A stretch of 64,000 nucleotides of DNA from Desulfitibacter sp. BRH_c19 (lineage in GTDB: Bacteria > Bacillota > DSM-16504 > Desulfitibacterales > Desulfitibacteraceae), in contig LOER01000016.1 of assembly GCA_001515945.1 (NCBI GenBank), positions 124,001 through 188,000 of the forward strand, read 5' to 3'. This document shows, one piece after another, positions 39,859-48,019 of the stretch. The position numbers and the translations under genes were made by a program. Within the stretch, counting starts at the first letter, position 1. Each line of letters begins with the position of its first letter. The notes beneath the pieces are model-generated. The model was not told the origin of the DNA, did no database searches, and saw only the letters and a program-made list of their open reading frames with translations.

Positions 39859-42045
39859 TTAGTTAGTTTCTATTGAATCTTGTAACATAGTCAATGAGAT
39901 CCTTCCTTTATTCATGTCAACATTATCCACCCAGACTGTGACAACATCTCCAATAGATACAACATCCATAGGGTGTTTTACATAATTTCTCTGTAACTTG
40001 GAGATATGTATTAGCCCATCCTGCTTTACACCTATATCAACAAATGCCCCAAAATCAACTACATTTCTAACTGTTCCTCGTAATTCCATACCTTTTCTAA
40101 GATCTTGCATTTGTAGCACGTCTGTCCGCAAAATAGGTTTTGGAACATCATCCCTAGGATCTCTTTCTGGACTTATCAAATTTTCAACAATATCCATTAA
40201 TGTAGGTTTTCCCAATTCTAAATTTACGCTTAACTCCTCTATATCTATTTTCTTTAATGCGTCCTTAAGTTCTATAGAACCAATACTATCTTGAGATATA
40301 CCAACTTTTTGTAAAAGAAGCTTTGTTTCTTTATATGTTTCTGGATGGATACCCGTTCTATCCAAATCATTATCACCATCCATAATTCTTAAAAATCCTA
40401 CACATTGCTCATAAGTCTTTTTACCTAACTTTTGTACTTTTTTCAAGTGAATTCTATCTCTAAATTTTCCATCTTCATTACGCTTCTTAACAATATTCAA
40501 GGCAACAGTTTTATTAAGACCTGCAACATACTGTAATAAGGAGACAGATGCAGTATTAACATTTACACCAACCTGGTTCACAACTGTCTCAACAACAAAT
40601 TTTAAAGTGGAATTAAGTCTTTGTTGTGCTACATCATGCTGATACTGTCCTACTCCTACTGACTTTGGGTCAATCTTTACTAACTCTGCTAGTGGATCCT
40701 GTATCCTTCTGGCAATAGATACAGCACTTCTTTCTTCTACCTGAAATTCAGGGAACTCTTCTCTTCCCTGATCAGAAGCGGAGTATACACTAGCACCTGC
40801 TTCATTTACAATTATATATGCTAGAGAATTATTCATCTCCTTTATCGTTTCAATAATGAACTGCTCAGTCTCCCTAGACGCCGTTCCGTTTCCAATGGCA
40901 ATTACATCTACAGAGTGGGTAATTACTAAGGACTTTATTATCTCTTTGGATTTTTCTATTTCACTCTTGGGGGGAGTTGGATAAATAACTGCGATATCAA
41001 GCAACTTTCCGGTTTCATCCACAACTGCTATTTTACAACCCGTCCTATAAGCTGGGTCAATACCTAAAATAATCTTATTTTTTAAAGGTGGTTGGAGTAA
41101 TAGATTGCGAAGATTTTGGGAAAAGATGTATATAGCCTGTTCCTCAGCCTTTTCAGTTAAATTATTGCGTATTTCCCTTTCTATGGCTGGTTCTATTAAC
41201 CTCTTATAGCCATCTTCCAATGCATCTTCTATGTAGCTTGTTACCGGAGACGAACTATTTTTAATAATTTGGGTTTTTATATAAGCTATGTTTTTTTCTA
41301 ATGGGCACAATAGCTTAACTCTTAATACATCTTCTTTTTCTCCCCTGTTAATAGCAAGTATCCTATGAGAAGGCATCTTACAAGCAACTTCATTGTATTC
41401 ATAATAATTCTCATATATTTTCTTTTGATCCATTTCCTTATTCTTAACACAGCTTTGCAAGATACTTTCCTTGTAAGTTTTTTCTCTTAGCGCTTTTCGA
41501 ATGCTAGGATCATCAGATACTATTTCAGCGATAATATCTTTTGCTCCTTGAATAGCATCCTCAGCAGTATGTATTTCATGTTCTATGGATAGGTATTTTT
41601 CAGCCTCTAATAAGATATTACCCTCTATTGGTAATGAAAGTATCCATAAAGCTAAGGGCTCTAGTCCTTTTTCCTTGGCTATTGACGCCTTTGTACGACG
41701 TTTCTGTTTATACGGCCTATATAAATCTTCCACTTCCTGCAATATTTTGGCACTTTCAATTTTCTTAAACAACTCATCTGTGAGTTTACCCTGCTCATTG
41801 ATTAGTCTAGTTACCTCTTCTTTTCTAGAGTGTAAAGCATTCCCATATTCCCAATTCTCCCATATATTACGAATTATAACCTCATCAAGACTTCCAGTTA
41901 ACTCTTTACGATAACGTGCAATGAAAGGTATTGTATTTCCTTGTGATAATAGGTCTATTACATTTTTTACACTTTTCTCTCCTAAATTCATATCTTTTGC
42001 TATAACATTTACTAGTAATTCTTGTGATATATTTATATTAGTCAT
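39859..42045 (-). CDS. tex: Tex family RNA-binding protein (S1 domain accessory factor)
   Basis: A 728-residue homologue of Tex, a nucleic-acid-binding protein implicated in transcription and stress survival. The N-terminal helical region is followed by a YqgF/RNase H-like domain (ILGIDPAYRTGCKIAVVD), a helix-hairpin-helix domain (NTASVSLLQYVAGLNKTVA), and a C-terminal S1 domain (GTVRNVVDFGAFVDIGVKQDG). It lies between comM and dprA with GGAGGC ahead of the ATG. Full length for the family. Confidence 0.94.
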   Translation of the reverse strand: MTNINISQELLVNVIAKDMNLGEKSVKNVIDLLSQGNTIPFIARYRKELTGSLDEVIIRNIWENWEYGNALHSRKEEVTRLINEQGKLTDELFKKIESAKILQEVEDLYRPYKQKRRTKASIAKEKGLEPLALWILSLPIEGNILLEAEKYLSIEHEIHTAEDAIQGAKDIIAEIVSDDPSIRKALREKTYKESILQSCVKNKEMDQKKIYENYYEYNEVACKMPSHRILAINRGEKEDVLRVKLLCPLEKNIAYIKTQIIKNSSSPVTSYIEDALEDGYKRLIEPAIEREIRNNLTEKAEEQAIYIFSQNLRNLLLQPPLKNKIILGIDPAYRTGCKIAVVDETGKLLDIAVIYPTPPKSEIEKSKEIIKSLVITHSVDVIAIGNGTASRETEQFIIETIKEMNNSLAYIIVNEAGASVYSASDQGREEFPEFQVEERSAVSIARRIQDPLAELVKIDPKSVGVGQYQHDVAQQRLNSTLKFVVETVVNQVGVNVNTASVSLLQYVAGLNKTVALNIVKKRNEDGKFRDRIHLKKVQKLGKKTYEQCVGFLRIMDGDNDLDRTGIHPETYKETKLLLQKVGISQDSIGSIELKDALKKIDIEELSVNLELGKPTLMDIVENLISPERDPRDDVPKPILRTDVLQMQDLRKGMELRGTVRNVVDFGAFVDIGVKQDGLIHISKLQRNYVKHPMDVVSIGDVVTVWVDNVDMNKGRISLTMLQDSIETN

Positions 42046-42069
42046 TAAACTGCCTCCAAACGAATTATT

Positions 42070-43542
42070 CTAAAAAATGTGGTAGTCTTTTATCATTCTA
42101 TCATAATCTCTATATTGAATAGCCTCTGCCAAGTGATTCTGCTTTATCTCTTCTGATGCATCTAGATCAGCTATTGTTCTTGCAAGCTTAAGAACTTTGT
42201 TATATGAACGCATTGAGAATGAATATTTTTCATAAATAATGTCATACAATTGTAATGCGTCTTTATCTAGCTGACAGAATTTCTTTGTTTGTTTTATATT
42301 CATTTCCGAGTTAGATACTATACTACTTCTGTTAAATCTTTTGTTTTGTACTAGCTTAGCTTTTTCCACCCTTTGTTTAACCTTCTCGCTAGATTCCCCT
42401 CTTCCTGACTTATGTAAGTCTAATTCATTTTTTTTCACCCTTGGAACTTGAACTTGCAAATCAAATCTGTCTAGTAAAGGTCCTGATATTTTAGCTAAAT
42501 ATTTTTTTACTTGAATTGGTGTACATATACATTCTTTTGTATCATCACCTAGATATCCACATGGACAAGGATTTAATGCTACTATAAGTGTAAAGCTGGC
42601 AGGAAATTTAATTGCTGCAGATACTCTACTTATTAATACTTCTCTGTCCTCTAAAGGTTGCCGCAAAGCTTCCAAAACCCTTTTGGGATACTCAGTTAAC
42701 TCATCTAGAAAAAGAACACCATGCATCGCATGACTTATTTCACCAGGTTTAGGAATAGAACCTCCTCCTATTAAGCTAGCCTGACTAATGTTGTGGTGTG
42801 GAGCACGAAAAGGTCTTTCTGTAATTAAAGGGTTGTCTCTTGGTAGAAGGCCACTAACACTATAAATTTTTGTAACATCTAGCGATTCCTTTAGTGACAT
42901 CTTTGAAAGAATGCTAACCATAGATCTAGCAAGCATTGTTTTTCCAGAACCAGGTGGTCCAATAAAAAGTACATTGTGTCCACCTGCAGCAGCTATTTCC
43001 AAAGCTCTTTTAGCATTTAACTGTCCAACAATATCAGCAAGGTCTGTTTCTATATTCTCAGTCTTATTTGGGGGTCTATAGAACCTTGCAGCATTTATTT
43101 TTATGTCACCGTTTAAAAATTCCACTACTTCTTTTAAAGTATTTAACCCATAAGCCTTTATGTCCGACACTAAAGCAGCTTCTTGTACGTTGCCTTCAGG
43201 AACTAATATTTTATCTATATGTTCATTAGCAATTCCACTAGCCATTACCAATACACCTGGGACTCTTCTTAATTCACCTGATAATGATAGTTGTCCAAGC
43301 ATATAGAAATTCTCTAGCTTTTTCATGCTTACCTGTTCTGTAGCAGCGAGCACGCCTATGGCAATAGCTAAATCATAGATAGGACCTTCTTTTTTAATAT
43401 CTGCTGGTGCAAGGTTAATTGTAACTCTTTTGGGAGGAAACTGAAATCCAGAATTTTTTATTGCAGCACGTACCCTTTCTTTGGACTCTCGAATTGATGT
43501 ATCTGGAAGCCCAACAATATCCCTCGTGGGAAAGTTCGCCAA
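42070..43542 (-). CDS. comM: ComM/YifB-family AAA ATPase, 5' end replaced by mobile-element insertion
   Basis: A Mg-chelatase-like AAA+ helicase; ComM promotes branch migration during natural transformation. From DIVGLPDT onward the protein is intact: Walker A GPPGSGKTMLARS, Walker B GVLFLDELTEY, and CPCGYLGD with its cysteines. The normal first 25-30 residues, including the N-terminal S5-like strands, are missing. Instead a TTG-start frame encodes LANFPTR from element DNA. The serine recombinase gene overlaps by 128 bases. The remaining protein may be made poorly or be inactive; excision would restore the gene. Confidence 0.88.
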   Translation of the reverse strand: MANFPTRDIVGLPDTSIRESKERVRAAIKNSGFQFPPKRVTINLAPADIKKEGPIYDLAIAIGVLAATEQVSMKKLENFYMLGQLSLSGELRRVPGVLVMASGIANEHIDKILVPEGNVQEAALVSDIKAYGLNTLKEVVEFLNGDIKINAARFYRPPNKTENIETDLADIVGQLNAKRALEIAAAGGHNVLFIGPPGSGKTMLARSMVSILSKMSLKESLDVTKIYSVSGLLPRDNPLITERPFRAPHHNISQASLIGGGSIPKPGEISHAMHGVLFLDELTEYPKRVLEALRQPLEDREVLISRVSAAIKFPASFTLIVALNPCPCGYLGDDTKECICTPIQVKKYLAKISGPLLDRFDLQVQVPRVKKNELDLHKSGRGESSEKVKQRVEKAKLVQNKRFNRSSIVSNSEMNIKQTKKFCQLDKDALQLYDIIYEKYSFSMRSYNKVLKLARTIADLDASEEIKQNHLAEAIQYRDYDRMIKDYHIF

Positions 43543-45097
43543 CCTTTATTAACTCATTACTAAAAGGCCATTCTATTTCTACTGTTTTATTGGCATATAT
43601 ATGTATCTTAACATCTAGAAGTTTAATAATTTCTTTCTTTTCATCAAAAGACAAGCTGTCTAATTTGTCTGCTATTAGTTTACAGTAATTTTCAATGTTT
43701 TGGGAAAAATTTTGTTTTTCTTCTATATATAATAGCTTGTTTTTTGTATTAGATATTTCCTGTATCACGGATTTCTTCTTTTGCTCTATTTTCTGTATCC
43801 TTTTTTTAAGTTCATCGGGCTCAACATAACCTTCAAGTCTCATTTCCCATGCTTCATCCACCTGTTTTTCCAAATCGTCAATTTGCTTTTGTTTTTTATC
43901 TAGCTTCCTCAAAAGTTCTTCTATAATTTCGGCTTCACTATTATCTTTAGCTTTGTTTACTTCACGTGTTATAAGGTCTGGATTTTTAAGAGCGGAATCA
44001 AGGAAATTCCAAACCATGTCATCTAAGCCTCTCATCCCTCCTATACTGTTTGCTGGGAACATTGGCACTTCACATGGCGTTAAGGTAACCTCTCTTTTTC
44101 TCCCAGCACACCTGTAGTATAAATGGGCTCCTGTATTTGTGGTCTTAGGGGTTGTGTATACACGCCTTCCACATTCACCACAATAAATATGCCCTACCAA
44201 GAGGTATTGATGTTTCCGTCTCCTAGATATAGCGGCGTTTTGAGATATTTTTCTTTGTACCCCTTCCCATTGTACTTTGGATATTATCGATGGTATTTTG
44301 ACGGGTATCCATTGTTCTTGAGGTCTTATTTCTACTGATAAGGTTTTTCCTGACTTTGAGCAAGTCTTTCGTTTGAAATTATTAAAAGTTCCTGCATACG
44401 CTTCGTTATGTAGAATCCTGCCAACTGTGCTGGTATGCCATCTGCAGCCTTTTGGACTGGGTATTCTCTCTTCATTTAAAGCAATAGTAATCTTAGAAAT
44501 TCCCATTCCTTCATTATCACACATAGTATATATTTTCTTAACAATACCTGCTTCCTTTTCATTAATTACAAATTGTGATCTTTCAGCGTCATAATCGTAA
44601 CCGAACGGACCCGGATGCCCTGCCCAACCTCCGGTACAACTTACCATCCCCTTTTGAGCCTTTGCTTTTCTACCCGCTATGGTTCTCTGACGAATTTTAG
44701 CTTTTTCATATTCTGCAAAAGCACCTTTCATATAGAAAAACATAGTATCCTCGGGACTTTCTTTATCGCCTCTTGAATGAGTAACAAATTCCAATCTAGC
44801 ATATTTTTCGACGCTTCGTGCAAACATAATCTGGTCTCCTAGGTCCCTTGCCCAACGGTCCAGATCATAACAAACAACCAGATCAAATTCACCCTGTTCC
44901 ACCCTGGAAGTTAATTCTATCATATTGGGTCTTTCGGAATCATCCCCGCTATAACCATCATCAACAAATTCAGCTATATCGCCCACCGCACCTAGTTCTA
45001 TAGCCTTTAATTTAGAATGTTTTATTTGTTCACCAAGTGAATGCCCTTTCAGGGCTTGTTCTTCTGTTGAAACCCTAGCATATATACAAGCTCTCAT
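43415..45097 (-). CDS. Large serine recombinase (integrase) of the comM-integrated element
   Basis: A 560-residue site-specific recombinase that would integrate and excise the element. The resolvase domain has the catalytic Ser10 in YARVSTEEQ and DRWARD. A Recombinase domain with the HTSTVGRILHNEAYAG segment follows, then a zinc ribbon (CGECGRRVY...CAGRK...CEVPM) and a long coiled coil (about residues 400-500). The last roughly 35 codons are read from comM DNA out of frame, so the C-terminus depends on the integrated state. ATG follows AGAGGT. Its position at the element end, beside the target gene, fits an integrase. Confidence 0.93.
   Translation of the reverse strand: MRACIYARVSTEEQALKGHSLGEQIKHSKLKAIELGAVGDIAEFVDDGYSGDDSERPNMIELTSRVEQGEFDLVVCYDLDRWARDLGDQIMFARSVEKYARLEFVTHSRGDKESPEDTMFFYMKGAFAEYEKAKIRQRTIAGRKAKAQKGMVSCTGGWAGHPGPFGYDYDAERSQFVINEKEAGIVKKIYTMCDNEGMGISKITIALNEERIPSPKGCRWHTSTVGRILHNEAYAGTFNNFKRKTCSKSGKTLSVEIRPQEQWIPVKIPSIISKVQWEGVQRKISQNAAISRRRKHQYLLVGHIYCGECGRRVYTTPKTTNTGAHLYYRCAGRKREVTLTPCEVPMFPANSIGGMRGLDDMVWNFLDSALKNPDLITREVNKAKDNSEAEIIEELLRKLDKKQKQIDDLEKQVDEAWEMRLEGYVEPDELKKRIQKIEQKKKSVIQEISNTKNKLLYIEEKQNFSQNIENYCKLIADKLDSLSFDEKKEIIKLLDVKIHIYANKTVEIEWPFSNELIKVGELSHEGYCWASRYINSRVQRKGTCCNKKFWISVSSQKSYN
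43505..43525. other. Probable attachment-site junction (element/comM)
   Basis: On the minus strand, sequence coding for DIVGLPD of ComM begins at 43521, while the bases before it encode nothing ComM-like. The crossover therefore lies near GATATTGTTGGGCTTCC. The exact core cannot be set without the other junction, which is not in this window. Confidence 0.65.
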
Positions 45098-45116
45098 TTA
45101 GAATACCTCTTATTAT

Positions 45117-45266
45117 TTACTTATTATATTGTACTTGATTATACTTTTTATCCAAAGCAATTTTTTTAGGTTTTTCCACACTAACTAATTTTAGGAGTTT
45201 CGAAAATACTATAGAAATTTTTTTGTCTGCTTCGGGATCTTTAGTTGGCTTTAAAATTAGCTTCAT
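45117..45266 (-). CDS. Small basic protein upstream of the recombinase
   Basis: A 49-residue protein rich in Lys, beginning MKLILKPTKDPEADKK, with no recognised domain. The ATG at 45266 has GGAGG ten bases upstream; the frame extends a further 20 codons, but that part overlaps a terminator hairpin. It ends 19 bases before the recombinase start, so the two are probably co-transcribed. It may act with the recombinase as a directionality or accessory factor, but that is only inferred from position. Confidence 0.6.
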   Translation of the reverse strand: MKLILKPTKDPEADKKISIVFSKLLKLVSVEKPKKIALDKKYNQVQYNK

Positions 45267-45296
45267 TATACATAGACCTCCTTTCACCCATAATAT

Positions 45297-45316
45297 AAAA
45301 CAAGCCTCTTCGGCTT
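45297..45316 (-). terminator. Short hairpin terminator
   Basis: Stem AAGCC/GGCTT with a 5-base loop, followed on the minus strand by GTTTTATATT. It lies between two small genes. Confidence 0.5.
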
Positions 45317-45377
45317 TACCTATCATAAAAGTTTGACATATATATTAATGATATATATACTTAAAATAATCTAATAA

Positions 45378-45563
45378 TTAAGTTGCCAGGTATTTTTCCT
45401 GAGCAGCTTCTTTTTTTATGAGCTGCAAACCACTCATTTTTATATATTTTGCTTCTATATAATAAGTTAAACTTGCTGCAGCTGAAGAACTATCAATCTC
45501 ACCATTTTCCAACATTACTAACACCTTTTTTATTCTCTCCTTTAAACTACACTCTTGTGGCAT
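45378..45563 (-). CDS. Small helical protein of unknown function
   Basis: A 61-residue protein with a strong AGGAGGAGGTG ribosome-binding site. It looks fully helical, with an acidic-amphipathic middle (IKKVLVMLENGEIDSSSAAASLTYYIEAKYIKM, split here by description as residues 11-43). No domain is recognised. It belongs to the run of short genes between the resolvase-like protein and the recombinase, a typical place for element-regulatory proteins. Confidence 0.6.
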   Translation of the reverse strand: MPQECSLKERIKKVLVMLENGEIDSSSAAASLTYYIEAKYIKMSGLQLIKKEAAQEKYLAT

Positions 45564-45607
45564 AATGACACCTCCTCCTCTATTTCTTGCTAATCATACT
45601 TAAAAAC

Positions 45608-45772
45608 TTACTTAGTAATTTCAAAACTAATGGAATTGCATTTAGGGCATCTACCTCCTTTTATTATGTATTCTCTCAATATTGAATTTGGTTTTGATTT
45701 TTCATATCCAACAATGGTAGCCTTTCGACCGCAACAGATGCATTGGGCCTTAATGGTATAGGTTTTCTCCAA
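45608..45772 (-). CDS. Small zinc-ribbon-like protein (TTG start)
   Basis: A 54-residue frame starting at TTG, four bases after AGGGGGTGG. It has two cysteine pairs, CICC near residue 10 and CPKC near residue 43, separated by about 30 residues. This layout suggests one zinc ribbon; the first pair is preceded by Ala-Gln. No function is known. It follows the stand-alone resolvase-like gene after a terminator hairpin. Confidence 0.6.
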   Translation of the reverse strand: MEKTYTIKAQCICCGRKATIVGYEKSKPNSILREYIIKGGRCPKCNSISFEITK

Positions 45773-45802
45773 TACTCCACCCCCTAAGACAATATTTTAA
45801 GA

Positions 45803-45832
45803 CAAAAAAATCTCCCAATACTTAAGAGAGAT
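45803..45832 (-). terminator. Terminator downstream of the resolvase-like gene
   Basis: Stem ATCTCTC/GGGAGAT (one G-T pair) with a 9-base loop, followed on the minus strand by TTTTTTTG. Confidence 0.7.
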
Positions 45833-45894
45833 CTTGCTTAACATCCACATCCATGATTTCTTTTATAAATCTCATCAGTCTAACCTTTTGTAAA

Positions 45895-46275
45895 CTAATT
45901 TGAGCCCTGAAAGTTGAGTAATTCATCAATAACCTTAACAGCATTCAGCTCTAACGAATTGATTACATCAATTCCTAGTATGGTATCATAAAGTTTAATA
46001 TTTTTATCTTTTAACAGTTTATAAAGCTCTAATAGTTTATTTGAATTTCTATAAATTCTATCTACTGAACTTACAGTAATGCTTTTTATAGTGTCCAGAT
46101 TATTGATTATTTGATTTAATCCTGGTCTATCCATTATATATCCAGAAAAACCATCATCAATATATATTTTGTCTACTGTCATATGTTTAGATTCTAAAAA
46201 TTTTCTACATTTATATTGCTTTACATCGATTGCAGCCTGGTGTTTTTGTGCTGTTCTACAATAAATAATGTTCAT
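45895..46275 (-). CDS. Stand-alone resolvase-domain protein lacking the catalytic serine
   Basis: A 126-residue protein matching the N-terminal catalytic domain of serine recombinases: YCRTAQKHQ at residues 5-13, then YIDDGFSGYIMDRPGL and VSSVDRIYRN. In active enzymes the first motif is YxRxS; here the position of the nucleophile is Ala9. There is no DNA-binding domain. It is therefore probably not a recombinase by itself, but could bind to, or modulate, the large recombinase encoded about 0.8 kb away. A terminator follows. Confidence 0.8.
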   Translation of the reverse strand: MNIIYCRTAQKHQAAIDVKQYKCRKFLESKHMTVDKIYIDDGFSGYIMDRPGLNQIINNLDTIKSITVSSVDRIYRNSNKLLELYKLLKDKNIKLYDTILGIDVINSLELNAVKVIDELLNFQGSN

Positions 46276-46424
46276 TACATGATCTCCCCCCCAAATTTAA
46301 TTTCTTTCATATTTACCAACTTGTATGGGAAAAGTATATTACATCCCAGCTTCCTTAATCACCACCTATGTCAATCCATATCTAATTTCTGGTACCTTTA
46401 ACACTATCAAAAAAGAAACTGATG

Positions 46425-46697
46425 CTATTCATTGATAATTATCCCTGGTAAACCAAATAATTGCGTTTGAACCGGTCTTGCACGTTCTAAAATATGAAGA
46501 TGTTTTCCTTCACAGATTATTACCTCGTTTTTTACTTGAATAGTATTAATGATGCATCTATGCCCTCTTTGATCTTCATAATTCAATGTGTAGAAATCTC
46601 CACGAGGGCCGTAGATACCTGTAACAATTCCACCTGTATCATAGTGAGTTCTAATTTGGCACCCTATGATTTCCTGCAAGCGTTCCTTTGCATCCAT
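46425..46697 (-). CDS. Conserved hypothetical small protein
   Basis: A 90-residue protein I cannot assign. It is beta-rich, with RTHYDTGGIVTGIYGPRGDFYTLNY at about residues 16-40 and an IQVKNEVIICEGKHLHI segment. I recall similar small proteins beside resolvase-like genes in Clostridia elements, but no function is known. A GGAGGGG stretch lies about 13 bases ahead of the ATG, which is far. It stands between toxN and the resolvase-like gene. Confidence 0.55.
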   Translation of the reverse strand: MDAKERLQEIIGCQIRTHYDTGGIVTGIYGPRGDFYTLNYEDQRGHRCIINTIQVKNEVIICEGKHLHILERARPVQTQLFGLPGIIINE

Positions 46698-46774
46698 TGA
46701 ATTATCATCCCCTCCATTTACATAATTCAGGAAATAAAAAGAAGCCTTTCAGCATCTGTATTAAGTCACTAATA

Positions 46775-47311
46775 TTACCTTTCATAATCTTCTTCTAGTG
46801 TTGCTGCAGCTTCTTTTCTAACAACAGAAATACCAGGGGTATATTCCAGACACTTTTCTTCTAACAGCTTAAATTTCACACAACGTTTATTAAGATGTGT
46901 CTCACCACTTGTAACCTTTTCATAAAGACGCGCGGCTTTCTTCATTATAATATCAGCATTCTTATTTATAAATGAAAGCTGATTTAATAATAAATTACGA
47001 TAGGCAATATCCTGTTCCTTCATTATATTATATTCAATTAATGCACTTTCAACGATAGGAAGCATATTATTAAGATTAATAACCCCATATTTACCCTTGT
47101 CAATTTTTATAAAATCCAAGCTATTTTTCATTTTATTATGTTTAGGTCTAGGTGAAGCCAGAGGAGCAAAGTATTTAATTCCATTTACAACTAATACTAC
47201 TCCTACATATGGTCTCTTGCTGTTTTTGTTGTATTTTACATTAATATTGTCATACCTTCTTAAAAACTCAATGTAATCATCTTCGATTCTATAAATCCTT
47301 AGCTTTTTCAT
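46775..47311 (-). CDS. toxN: Type III toxin-antitoxin toxin, ToxN/AbiQ family endoribonuclease
   Basis: A 178-residue RNase toxin of the ToxN/AbiQ family; such toxins cut cellular and phage RNA and are held inactive by a repeat RNA. Family features are the N-terminal YRIEDDYIEFLRRYD, then KRPYVGVVLVVNGIKYFAPLASP, the PKHNKMKN stretch and IDKGKYGVINLNNMLP. The gene is preceded by three 37-38-base repeats and a hairpin terminator, the standard ToxI-terminator-ToxN layout. ATG follows GAGGTG. Such systems can abort phage infection and stabilise elements. Confidence 0.9.
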   Translation of the reverse strand: MKKLRIYRIEDDYIEFLRRYDNINVKYNKNSKRPYVGVVLVVNGIKYFAPLASPRPKHNKMKNSLDFIKIDKGKYGVINLNNMLPIVESALIEYNIMKEQDIAYRNLLLNQLSFINKNADIIMKKAARLYEKVTSGETHLNKRCVKFKLLEEKCLEYTPGISVVRKEAAATLEEDYER

Positions 47312-47331
47312 GGTCTCACCTCAAATATAAA

Positions 47332-47357
47332 GAGAGACAGCATAATCGCTGCCTCTC
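47332..47357 (-). terminator. Attenuating terminator between toxI repeats and toxN
   Basis: Ten-base-pair stem GAGAGGCAGC/GCTGTCTCTC (one G-T pair) with a 6-base loop, then TTTATATTTG on the minus strand. In type III systems such a hairpin limits toxin mRNA relative to antitoxin RNA. Confidence 0.85.
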
Positions 47358-47358
47358 A

Positions 47359-47488
47359 CTCTTTTAGCTCTCCACTTATAGGTAGGAGTTCACCGCTCTT
47401 TTAGCTCTCCACTTATACGGTAGGAGTTCACCACTCTTTTAGCCCTCCACTTATATGGTAGGAGTTCACCGCTCTTTGTATCTATCTT
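47359..47488 (-). ncRNA. toxI: Type III antitoxin RNA (ToxI), three tandem repeats
   Basis: Three tandem repeats of 37, 38 and 38 bases lie at 47359-47395, 47396-47433 and 47434-47471, differing at only a few positions. On the transcribed minus strand each unit reads GGTGAACTCCTACC, then TATAAGTGGAG, then GCTAAAAGAG. A sixth-base remnant of a fourth unit follows. Each repeat would be cut out by ToxN and bind it as a pseudoknot. The transcript should start near 47488 from the promoter just upstream. Confidence 0.88.
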
Positions 47489-47494
47489 ATTTAG

Positions 47495-47523
47495 AGTATA
47501 TCAAAGTAGCATAATCACTGCAA
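47495..47523 (-). promoter_or_regulatory. Promoter for the toxI-toxN locus
   Basis: On the minus strand TTGCAG is followed after 17 bases by TATACT, about 24 bases before the first full repeat. Confidence 0.8.
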
Positions 47524-47554
47524 TAATAAAATCCTCTGAATAAGGATTGAAAAC

Positions 47555-47575
47555 AAAAAGAAGCCTTCCGGCTTC
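47555..47575 (-). terminator. Terminator downstream of hepT
   Basis: Stem GAAGCC/GGCTTC with a GGAA loop, followed by TTTTTG on the minus strand. Confidence 0.8.
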
Positions 47576-47585
47576 GACTTCGGTA

Positions 47586-48019
47586 TTATCTTTCAAATTC
47601 CTCTTCTTTCACTTTCCTTTTTTTATTAACAAATCTTTCTCGATTAAGAAAAAAATCAAGAATATTGTTTGCAATAGACAAGGCCTCTTCAGCAATATCC
47701 TTACTGGGCATGCCTTTTGATGTAGATCCAATCGGGGCAACTGGATATCGTGTAGGTATATAAAACTGATTTAAAATCCTAGCAGCTGACATAAACTGTT
47801 TTAAATCAGAATTGATTTCGATGCATAGGTTACATAGTTCAATAAGGTTATGAGTTCTAGGAGGACTAACATTATTCTCAACTAAAAAACCTTTAAAAGC
47901 TTTTTCTACCGCTTGATGTGAAAAGAAACAAACATTATTGTTTTATCTTCTCTTAATATTATTTTTGCTGAATCTATGTCATCATAGGCAAACTCATACC
48001 ATTTATTGGAGAGCATCAT
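47586..48019 (-). pseudogene. HEPN-domain toxin (HepT-like), frameshifted
   Basis: The gene starts MMLSNKWYEFAYDDIDSAKIIL, overlapping the mntA end by 17 bases. The correct frame is lost near 47935-47948. It resumes in another frame as CFFSHQAVEKAFKGFL and continues to IPTRYPVAPIGST and the end at 47586. Joined, the two halves give a typical HEPN protein of about 145 residues. The frameshift (one base, or a sequencing error) should abolish the full protein. The partner mntA is intact. HEPN/MNT pairs form type VII toxin-antitoxin systems, in which MntA adenylylates the HEPN protein. Confidence 0.8.

Noticed and set aside
47359-47471. Short tandem repeats considered as a CRISPR array
   Set aside because: The units are contiguous without spacers and sit before a ToxN gene, so they are a type III antitoxin RNA; no cas genes are present.
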